Of a stretch of 35,649 bases of DNA, positions 1 to 6,314 are shown in pieces; position 1 is the first letter of the stretch; every line of letters begins with the position of its first letter. The notes under the pieces were generated by a model. That model had not been told where the DNA came from and searched no databases. It worked only from the letters and a program-made list of their open reading frames with translations. Made by a program: the position numbers and the translations under genes. This stretch comes from Nitrospira japonica (GTDB taxonomy: Bacteria; Nitrospirota; Thermodesulfovibrionia; UBA6902): positions 1 to 35,649 of the forward strand of contig DYJL01000029.1 of NCBI GenBank assembly GCA_020723105.1, in the 5' to 3' direction.

Positions 1-51
1 GTTTCCACCTTAATTCAGCCCCAAAACTGTCCAACCATTGGGGTCCACCTC
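1..51. mobile_element. possible insertion-sequence terminus at left edge
   Basis: The two tandem spore coat U genes are nearly identical up to the sequence TACTGTATG (+ strand 52-60) and then diverge abruptly. The foreign 51 bases contain GTCCAACC and GGGGTCCACC, which look like the end of an insertion sequence, perhaps of the IS3 group. No transposase is visible because the window ends here, so the family is not assigned. The junction itself is directly visible; its cause is inference. Confidence 0.35.
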
Positions 52-468
52 TACTGTATGCGGCTGCGCTGAGCCACTGCCTGTGTCGGCAAGGCTTGAA
101 CCCAAAGGATAAGTATTGGTAAAGTCTGAGTCACCCCATTGATCATTCCAAGAACCATCCTTAAAAAGGAAGTACGAAATGCCATTCCCTAAAACATTTG
201 TTACTGATCTAAAAATAAACATCGCCTGCCCTGCATCAAGGGCTATGCGGTAACCCGTGCCTGACGCGCAGGTGACTGTCACATCGCCGTTTGCATAAAC
301 AGGTGTGCTGCCGTCATGCACGCCGAAGTAAACAGGAGTGGTCGATACCGAGCAGGTAGGGATAATGGTGGTACGCACGTCAAGTGTTGAAGTGGAAGTT
401 GCGCCATAGGCCACGCCGCTAAGAGCAACAATCAATGCAATTAATACAAAAGATAATATCCGTTTCAT
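10..468 (-). pseudogene. spore coat protein U domain protein, 3'-truncated copy
   Basis: Secreted protein of the spore coat U (SCPU) family, whose members are pilin-like subunits of chaperone-usher surface structures. A signal peptide covers about residues 1-22 (MKR, hydrophobic core, ending GVAYGA). The body has the typical cysteine pair and a DTGSGSAQPHTV stretch shared with the gene upstream. The last 13 residues (from EVDPNG) replace the C-terminal strand that copy two has (ending VTVTVYY). That strand is needed for fold completion in this family, so the product is probably non-functional. Start is supported by GGAGG upstream of ATG at 468. It lies 30 bp downstream of its paralogue, as a tandem duplication. 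No chaperone or usher gene is visible; they may lie left of the window. Confidence 0.7.
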
Positions 469-498
469 TTTGTTGTCCTCCGTCGTATTTGTTTTAGT

Positions 499-996
499 TT
501 AGTAATAAACCGTAACTGTTACCACATCAGTATATGTGCCTGACGGGATAGATCCGGATTGCAGCCGCCCATATACTGTATGCGACTGCGTTGAGCCACT
601 GCCTGTGTCGGCAAGGCTTGAACCAACGAGAAAGGTATTATCATAATCAGAATCACCCCATGCCGTAGTGTAAGTAGAGTCTTTGTACAGGAAGTAGTCA
701 ATGTAATCGGTACCACTGAATACCCTTCTTAAATTTCCGTTAACATTATAATTTACCCCTCCGTCAAGGGCTATGTTATAGCCCACTCCATTAGAGCAAC
801 TAACTGTCACATCGCCATTCGCAGAAGCCGTAGACGAGTTATCATGCGAACCGAAGTCAACAGCCGTGGTTGACACCGCACACCCCGGAACAAGAGTGGT
901 GGTCACGTTAAGTGTTGAAGTAGTAGTTGCCCCATAAGCAATGCCGCTGAAGGCAACAATAACTGCGATTAAAACAAAAGATAACAATCTTTTCAT
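499..996 (-). CDS. spore coat protein U domain-containing protein
   Basis: Intact SCPU-family secreted protein of 165 residues. Signal peptide about residues 1-22 (MKRLLSFVL..., cleavage near AYGA), then a single beta-sandwich domain beginning TTSTLNVTTTLVPGC with conserved cysteines and ending in the alternating strand GTYTDVVTVTVYY. Family members are exported and assembled by a dedicated chaperone and usher. AAAGGAGG stands a few bases before the ATG. It is the upstream member of a tandem pair; the downstream copy (10-468) lost its tail. Role here (surface fibre or matrix) is inferred from the family only. Confidence 0.85.
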   Translation of the reverse strand: MKRLLSFVLIAVIVAFSGIAYGATTTSTLNVTTTLVPGCAVSTTAVDFGSHDNSSTASANGDVTVSCSNGVGYNIALDGGVNYNVNGNLRRVFSGTDYIDYFLYKDSTYTTAWGDSDYDNTFLVGSSLADTGSGSTQSHTVYGRLQSGSIPSGTYTDVVTVTVYY

Positions 997-1561
997 TTTT
1001 TCCTCCTTTAAAATGCTCTTGAGTTGTTAAAAACAACTACCTTTCTCTTATTCACGCTATGTCATACTCATCCCCCCCTTTCCCCGGCGACTCCTTTCCG
1101 GCTACAATTTAATTAAAACCATCCACATACTCAAGGTAAAATTCACATCCCGGCCGTCATCCCTCAGTCGTAACCGTACAATGTAAAGAGGGCGTTCCAA
1201 TCATTCGAAACACCCTTCTGTGCTTTATTATTTCTCTGATAAGAAATTAATTCTGTCTGTCTGTCTGTCGCAAAGACAATGCCTTCATCATGCCCCATGG
1301 CCCCGGAATACAAATCTCTAGGCTTCTGATAAATCTATTGAAAGAGAAACGAAGCTACAACTGCAAAGCCGATGCTGCTATTTTGTGGTAAGACAGTTAC
1401 TGTTAAGACAAATCAAGTAAAACATATATATGCAAATTTATCAAGTAAATTCAGTAGTTGCGTTGTTGCGCAAACAGGCAAACAGACGGGCATTAATTTC
1501 TTTCCCCCTTTGTATTGTCAATTTATTTTTAAAACCGAATTTCTATGTTATAAAATAGTCG
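997..1561. other. intergenic region between SCPU pair and rsmE
   Basis: 565 bp between divergent genes. It must hold the promoters of both, but no strong minus-strand promoter was recognised. On the plus strand a TATAAAAT box at 1549-1556 lies only 6-13 bp before the rsmE ATG, with no clear -35 and no Shine-Dalgarno sequence. A TCTG microsatellite lies at 1252-1269. Open frames here have no family signal. Confidence 0.5.
1252..1269. repeat. TCTG tetranucleotide microsatellite
   Basis: Four complete TCTG units plus TC, uninterrupted. It sits in non-coding sequence upstream of both divergent transcripts and could vary in length by slippage. No function is shown. Confidence 0.8.
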
Positions 1562-2305
1562 ATGACCCGTTTATTCCTACCATCCGAAAAGCTTGCCGGC
1601 GAGAAAATAATAATCGCTGGAGAAGAGGCGCGGTATCTTTCGCTTGTGCTTCGCCTGAAACCCGGGGAACAGATCACTGTATTCGACGGCTCCGGCTACA
1701 GATACATTTGCAACGTTCTTCAGGTTCACAAGAAAGAAGTAGTCGTTGAGAAGATAAAGAAGGAACCCTACTCTGCTGAATCTCCTGTTTCAATCACGCT
1801 CGCGCAGGGGCTGCCCAAAAGCGACAAGATGGATTTAATAGTCCGGAAGTCGACTGAGCTCGGGGTCAATAAAATTATTCCGCTTGTAACGGAACGTTCA
1901 CAAATACGGCATACTGATAAAGTTGAGAGATGGCGGAAGATCGCGCTCTCGGCGTCACAGCAGTGCGGGAGGGAGAAGATTCCGGAGATTGAGGAGGTTA
2001 TGGGGATTGAGGAGTTTTTAAGCGGAATCCATGAAGTAGGGGCACGGCATGCCGTGCCCCTACAAATCATCTTCTCCGAAGAGCAAACAGAACGAAATCT
2101 GAAAAAGATACTGACCGGTTTCAAGGGCGCCCGCCATCTTATTCTTCTCATCGGCCCTGAAGGAGGTTTTACTCGCAAGGAAACAGACCTCGCAGTTGAG
2201 AAAGGCTTCCTCGAGGCCTCACTCGGTCCCCGCGTCCTCCGCACTGAGACCGCGCCGCTGACTGCAATGAGTATTATTCAGTATGAGCTTGGCGACATCG
2301 GCTGA
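1562..2305 (+). CDS. rsmE: 16S rRNA (uracil1498-N3)-methyltransferase RsmE
   Basis: RsmE methylates N3 of U1498 in 16S rRNA, acting on the 30S subunit with S-adenosylmethionine; it belongs to the SPOUT class. The 247-residue product has the N-terminal PUA-like region (MTRLFLP...) and the SPOUT signature: LAQGLPKSDKMD, TELGVNKIIPL, LLIGPEGGFTRKE, and LGPRVLRTETAPL with the knot at the C-terminus. Length is close to the E. coli protein (about 243). Residues 159-167 (VGARHAVPL) are encoded by a perfect 28-bp palindrome inserted in frame between two secondary-structure elements. The ATG has no Shine-Dalgarno sequence, and a -10-like TATAAAAT ends just before it, so a leaderless or near-leaderless message is possible. 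Confidence 0.93.
   Translation: MTRLFLPSEKLAGEKIIIAGEEARYLSLVLRLKPGEQITVFDGSGYRYICNVLQVHKKEVVVEKIKKEPYSAESPVSITLAQGLPKSDKMDLIVRKSTELGVNKIIPLVTERSQIRHTDKVERWRKIALSASQQCGREKIPEIEEVMGIEEFLSGIHEVGARHAVPLQIIFSEEQTERNLKKILTGFKGARHLILLIGPEGGFTRKETDLAVEKGFLEASLGPRVLRTETAPLTAMSIIQYELGDIG
2036..2063. repeat. 28-bp perfect palindromic element inside rsmE
   Basis: Left arm GTAGGGGCACGGCA at 2036-2049 is followed at once by its exact reverse complement at 2050-2063. The element is in frame with rsmE (first base is codon position 1) and adds VGARHAVPL without a stop. Palindromic repeats of this GGGGCACGGCA type are scattered through many bacterial genomes. No second copy was found in this window. Confidence 0.9.
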
Positions 2306-2309
2306 TCTT

Positions 2310-2471
2310 TTACGCCGCGCGCACGTCAACCACCCTGTCGACCGGCACCGTGATCCATCCCTCTTCCGATTTCAGATAAATCTCGGTCTCCCCGATCTCG
2401 ATCAATACCCCCCGGTATGTTATATCGCCGGTGACAACTTCAACCTGTTTGCCAATTAATTCATGTATCAT
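2310..2471 (-). CDS. small Sm-like hypothetical protein (53 aa)
   Basis: A 53-residue frame starting MIHELIGKQVEVVTGDITYR and ending VPVDRVVDVRAA. Its ATG overlaps the TGA of the upstream yihY gene (ATGA), so it is probably translationally coupled. The alternation of short beta strands with a G-x(n)-Y-G/RGVL turn and a closing V-D-R-V-V-D-V strand resembles an Sm/LSm or small SH3-like barrel; this is pattern recognition, not a confirmed homology. It ends 4 bp from the convergent rsmE stop. It is last in a der-yihY operon. Function unknown; RNA binding or a membrane-associated role would be guesses. Confidence 0.7.
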   Translation of the reverse strand: MIHELIGKQVEVVTGDITYRGVLIEIGETEIYLKSEEGWITVPVDRVVDVRAA

Positions 2472-3268
2472 GATTTCCCACTTAAATTTTTTACAAACTC
2501 ACCGCCCAGAAGAAAAATACACGATATATAATACGTCCAGAGGAGAAAAAGAATAAATGTAGTGAGCGAACCGTATATTGCACCTACGTAAGAGACATTC
2601 TTTACTACCCATGTAAAAAAATGTTTTGCTAATTCCCACAAAACAGTAACAAGCAGTGCCCCTGCAAACGCATCTTTCACCAGAATCTTCCCCTTTGGGA
2701 CAATTTTATAAATGGCAGTAAATGTTGCCAGCACCAGGAGAAACGGGGCAATATATTTTATAAATATACCGGCCTTATAACCTATTTCCATATTTAAAAC
2801 ATTTCCCCTGAAGGTGCCGGCCAACGAACTGACTGTGAAAGAAAGAAACAGGAAGAATATTACCAGAGTCACGATAATAATGGTCCAGAGAAGAAATAAA
2901 AGAAAATGTCTCCTTTTAGGGGCCTTGAATATTACATCCATTGCGCGTTCAAGAGAAGAAAAAAGTTGAATAGAAAGAAAACCGTAAATGAAGATTGTAA
3001 TCCAGCTTATTCCCTTATAGGTAATAACATTTCTAAGTTCATTAGTAACTCCCGAGGTAACAGATGGGAAAAAACTGATAAGCCTTGAAAGGGAAAAACG
3101 ATAGACCTCTTCACTTTCTCCCATTATATGACCATAAAGGGCGATAATTAAAAGACTTAAAGGAACCATTGACAATATGAGAAAATATGCTATTGACGCT
3201 GCAAGATAAAAACATTCATCCCTGAAAAATGCTGTTACACTTTTGCCAAAAATTTTCAAGAGATACAT
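2468..3268 (-). CDS. yihY: YihY/BrkB family inner membrane protein
   Basis: 266-residue polytopic membrane protein of the YihY/virulence factor BrkB family. About six hydrophobic segments are visible (starting FYLAASIAYFLILSMVPLSLL, then WITIFIYGFLSIQLF, LLFLLWTIIIVTLVIFFLF, IAPFLLVLATFTAIY, AGALLVTVLWELAKHFF, LTTFILFLLWTYYISCIFLL). Conserved family features include A-x-S-I-A-Y-F, the YKIVPKGK loop and YGSL near the end. It starts immediately after the der stop codon (0-bp spacing) and overlaps the next small gene by 4 bp, so three genes form one tight operon. The molecular activity of the family is not established. Confidence 0.9.
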   Translation of the reverse strand: MYLLKIFGKSVTAFFRDECFYLAASIAYFLILSMVPLSLLIIALYGHIMGESEEVYRFSLSRLISFFPSVTSGVTNELRNVITYKGISWITIFIYGFLSIQLFSSLERAMDVIFKAPKRRHFLLFLLWTIIIVTLVIFFLFLSFTVSSLAGTFRGNVLNMEIGYKAGIFIKYIAPFLLVLATFTAIYKIVPKGKILVKDAFAGALLVTVLWELAKHFFTWVVKNVSYVGAIYGSLTTFILFLLWTYYISCIFLLGGEFVKNLSGKS

Positions 3269-4579
3269 CTACTGTCTCTTTTTCTGTCTGACATAGAACT
3301 CCACAGGAACCCCTTTAAAGGAAAACCGTTCCCTTAGTTTACTTTCCAGAAACTTTATATACTGTTCTTTTATTCCATCTTTAAAGTTTGTAAATATTAC
3401 AAAACCGGGAGGATTGATTTTTATTTGCGTAATATAATATATCTTGACCTGCTTGCCTTTATATAGCGGCGGCTCCTGAACTGCAAGTGTATTGATGAGG
3501 AATTGATTCAGCGCATGTGTATCAATTCTTTTTGAGCGCTCCGAAATAATCATATCCACAAGAGGGAAGAGTTTCGTAAGCCTCTGTTTGCTCATTGCTG
3601 ATATGGTTAAAATCGGCACGTAGCGCATAAACCACAATTTTTGATATACCTGTCTTTCAACATCTTTCACAGACAACATATTTTTATCAACGAGATCCCA
3701 TTTATTCAGAAGAATAACAGCTCCTTTCTTCGCATTAAACACAAGGCCGGCTATTTTCTGATCCAGCTCAACAATCCCTTCCGATGCATCAAGTACCAGC
3801 AGCACAATCTCGCAGCCTTCAATATTTTTCAACGTTCTCAAGAATGAATATCTCTCAACGGTCTCTGCCATCCTGCCTTTCCTGCGTATTCCTGCAGTAT
3901 CTACGATTATATATTTCTTCTTGTAGTACGAGCAGACTGAATCTACTGCATCTCTGGTTGTTCCTGGAATAGGGCTGACAATCATCCTTTCCTTGCCAAG
4001 CAGGGAATTGACAAGGGTTGATTTACCAACATTAGGCCTTCCCACAATCGCAATTCTTGGATGAAGAGTTTCCTCATCTTCACCTTCTGGCAGTAATGAG
4101 ACAATACTATCCATAAACTCTTCATATCCATTTCCATTTAAAGCTGATAAGGGAAATAAATCTACGCCGAGAGAATAAAAATCATAAAGAGCTTTCTCCT
4201 TCTTGGGACCATCTATCTTATTTACAGCATAAAGAACCCTCTTGCCATAATGTCTCAGTTTATCTATTAAATCCATGTCATGCGGGAGCATCCCATTTTC
4301 AGCATCCAGCAATAAAATAATGATGTCTGCTTCTTCCACAGCAAGAAGAACCTGTCTGTTAACCTGTTTGATAAGGTCCTCATAAGGCTCTTGCTGAAAT
4401 CCCCCGGTATCCACTACTAAAAACTTTTTATTATCCCAGGAAGCCTCACCATAAAGCCTGTCTCTCGTTATTCCGGGAACATCTTCTATAACAGCAAGTC
4501 TCTTTCCCACCATCCTGTTAAAGAGTGTGGACTTACCGACATTTGGTCTTCCAATAATTGCAATGACTGGTTTAGGCAT
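3269..4579 (-). CDS. der: ribosome-associated GTPase Der (EngA)
   Basis: Der is the double-GTPase needed for 50S subunit maturation. Two G domains are present in tandem, each with a P-loop GRPNVGKST, a switch with PGTT/PGIT-R, DTxG (DTGGF; DTAGI) and NKxD (NKID; NKWD), followed by a C-terminal KH-like domain (PPLYKGKQVKIYYITQ...). The start is set at MPKPVIAIIGRPN because AAGG lies about 8 bp upstream and the family normally begins here; a 15-residue extension to a TTG at 4624 is possible but unlikely. First gene of the der-yihY-small protein operon. A TATAAT at 4665-4670 (minus strand) may be its -10 box. Confidence 0.96.
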   Translation of the reverse strand: MPKPVIAIIGRPNVGKSTLFNRMVGKRLAVIEDVPGITRDRLYGEASWDNKKFLVVDTGGFQQEPYEDLIKQVNRQVLLAVEEADIIILLLDAENGMLPHDMDLIDKLRHYGKRVLYAVNKIDGPKKEKALYDFYSLGVDLFPLSALNGNGYEEFMDSIVSLLPEGEDEETLHPRIAIVGRPNVGKSTLVNSLLGKERMIVSPIPGTTRDAVDSVCSYYKKKYIIVDTAGIRRKGRMAETVERYSFLRTLKNIEGCEIVLLVLDASEGIVELDQKIAGLVFNAKKGAVILLNKWDLVDKNMLSVKDVERQVYQKLWFMRYVPILTISAMSKQRLTKLFPLVDMIISERSKRIDTHALNQFLINTLAVQEPPLYKGKQVKIYYITQIKINPPGFVIFTNFKDGIKEQYIKFLESKLRERFSFKGVPVEFYVRQKKRQ

Positions 4580-4717
4580 TTTATTAACCTTGATTATATC
4601 AGCTTCCGAATATTTATCCCGCAACCGCAGGATGTGTTTTGTAATTCAGGGGCTCCGGCAAGGAATTATAACAAAGAATTTTCAGAGAAAAATAGATTAC
4701 ATAGACTCATTTTTTAA

Positions 4718-4746
4718 TTGACAATGGCTGGTCTTTCTGTTATAAA
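4718..4746 (+). promoter_or_regulatory. sigma-70 type promoter for the PilZ-SOR gene
   Basis: TTGACA (4718-4723), 17-bp spacer, TATAAA (4741-4746). The expected transcription start is near 4753, about 30 bp before the ATG at 4784. Because the promoter covers the upstream TTG (4718) and ATG (4724), those are unlikely to be the translation start. Confidence 0.7.
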
Positions 4747-4783
4747 TTTAAAACAGTCATATAATATTTTCCTGAAATACCAT

Positions 4784-5569
4784 ATGGAAAAAAGAGCCTT
4801 CGACAGAATTCCTTCAAATGCAGATATAAGATTATGTTTTGAGAATGATATTAATACCGGCAAACTGATAAATCTCTCCAGAAACGGCATGCTTATAAAC
4901 ACAAAAGTGTGCTTCCCGCTGAAAACTCAATTTGAAATTCTTCTGCCCATGGAAGAAGAAATCCTGAGAATTCCTGCAATAGTTACCAGACTGTTAAGAA
5001 AAGGAGACAGCTATGACAGCATAGGTGTTGAACTTTTGGAAGCTCCTGCAAAATATTTTGAATTTATAGACAGTCAGACCAATTTTATTAAAACCAGCAA
5101 AAAACCTATAAAGACTTTTGTATGCACTGTTTGTAATCATGTAGCCTTCAACACAGCTCCAATTAATTGTCCTTTCTGTTCAGGCTCCATTGACAATTTC
5201 GCCGATACTTCCAGCGCCGTAAACGTTTTAGAGAACTTTAAGGTACTTACTGAATTTGAAAGGAAACATTTTCCCATAATAACTATTTCTAAAGAATACG
5301 GCCCGGACCAGGATTGCAAATATATAAACGTTCATGTCAAGATTGGCGAAATACAGCATAAGATGGATGTTGACGACCACATTGCTTTCATAGATCTTTA
5401 TTTAAATCATCTGCACCTCAACAAAAATTGCATCGCAAGGATCAATATGAGTTGCCATATAATGAACCCTGAGACAACTTTCCGTCTTAATGACGTAACA
5501 CCCGGAATCCTTACCGTTATCAGCAATTGTAACGCCCACGGAAGCTGGATGGCTGAGACAAAGATTTAG
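4784..5569 (+). CDS. PilZ domain - zinc ribbon - superoxide reductase (desulfoferrodoxin-like) fusion protein
   Basis: A 261-residue three-part protein. Residues about 1-100: PilZ domain with the c-di-GMP-binding signatures RAFDR (4-8, RxxxR) and NLSRNG (30-35, N-x-S-x-x-G). Residues 114-132: a rubredoxin/rubrerythrin-like knuckle pair C114-x2-C117 and C129-x2-C132. Residues about 155-261: superoxide reductase (neelaredoxin/desulfoferrodoxin centre II) fold, with KHFP (H162), H192 and H199 in QHKMDVDDHI, and C249/H252 in CNAHGSW. These match the four histidines and one cysteine that hold the catalytic iron. Oddities: seven instead of the usual six positions separate the second and third histidines, and the Glu before Lys-His is Arg. 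Superoxide reductases reduce superoxide to peroxide in anaerobes. I infer a cytoplasmic enzyme or redox sensor controlled by c-di-GMP. The start follows from the promoter at 4718-4746. Confidence 0.85.
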   Translation: MEKRAFDRIPSNADIRLCFENDINTGKLINLSRNGMLINTKVCFPLKTQFEILLPMEEEILRIPAIVTRLLRKGDSYDSIGVELLEAPAKYFEFIDSQTNFIKTSKKPIKTFVCTVCNHVAFNTAPINCPFCSGSIDNFADTSSAVNVLENFKVLTEFERKHFPIITISKEYGPDQDCKYINVHVKIGEIQHKMDVDDHIAFIDLYLNHLHLNKNCIARINMSCHIMNPETTFRLNDVTPGILTVISNCNAHGSWMAETKI

Positions 5570-5572
5570 GAC

Positions 5573-6271
5573 TTAATCGCAAGACAATATCTTTTCAGCA
5601 AACTGACAAAATACCTTCTGATAAGTATAAGTCCGGGTATTTTTAAAGTAAGCAACCTTCCCCATAACTGGTATTCTCCCAATATGCTCTATTACCTGCG
5701 GATTTGTCTTTACAGAGATATCGTTACCTGTCTTAAGGGCATCGTTCAGTACAACACCAAGGACCTTTATCCCTCTGTTTCTGGCGGCTTCAATGGAAAG
5801 AAGTGTATGATTGATTGTTCCGAGCCCTGGTCTTGCTACAATTACAACAGGCAGTTTTAAATCTTTTATGAAATCCAGAAAAAGATAGTTTCTCCAAATT
5901 GGGACCATTATTCCCCCTGCCCCTTCGACAAATGTAATATCATACTTGTCTGACAATTGCCGGTAGGCAGAAAATATTTTCTGCCTGTTGATCACAACAC
6001 CTTCAAGGTCGGCTGCAACTGCAGGTGCCACAGGCTGTCTGAATCTGTACGGGTTAATAGAATTAAGGGGCTCGTCTACTTCAGCGGCGCAGATCAGTTT
6101 CAGTGCATCCGCGGGAACAAGCCTTCCATTCAGGGACCTGCAGCCTGTCTCTACAGGTTTCATCGGACAGACAGAATACCCCAATTTTTTCAGCGCCGTT
6201 ATTAGCCCCACAGCAACAAAAGTTTTTCCAACGCCTGTATCTGTACCTGTTATGAAAATGCCTTTGTGCAT
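5573..6271 (-). CDS. bioD: ATP-dependent dethiobiotin synthetase BioD
   Basis: BioD closes the ureido ring of dethiobiotin from 7,8-diaminopelargonate, CO2 and ATP, the penultimate step of biotin synthesis. The 232-residue product shows the P-loop GTDTGVGKT (9-17), MKPVETG, the N-P-Y-R-F-x-x-P-V-A-P region and the VEGAGGIMVP motif, all typical. Length is normal. It converges with the PilZ-SOR gene (3 bp between stops). The helicase gene upstream is unrelated, so bioD has been separated from bioF (15395-16552) by about 8 kb of accessory DNA. Confidence 0.94.
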   Translation of the reverse strand: MHKGIFITGTDTGVGKTFVAVGLITALKKLGYSVCPMKPVETGCRSLNGRLVPADALKLICAAEVDEPLNSINPYRFRQPVAPAVAADLEGVVINRQKIFSAYRQLSDKYDITFVEGAGGIMVPIWRNYLFLDFIKDLKLPVVIVARPGLGTINHTLLSIEAARNRGIKVLGVVLNDALKTGNDISVKTNPQVIEHIGRIPVMGKVAYFKNTRTYTYQKVFCQFAEKILSCD

Positions 6272-6314
6272 ACGTGTTTTCCCTTAACTCCGAATCCGAA
6301 AATCATTATTCAGT

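Noticed and set aside
1372-1749. 125-residue plus-strand frame overlapping the start of rsmE
   Set aside because: It runs out of frame through rsmE, has no family signal and no ribosome binding site; rsmE is clearly the real gene.
1768-2244. 158-residue minus-strand frame inside rsmE
   Set aside because: Antisense shadow of the rsmE coding sequence with low-complexity composition.
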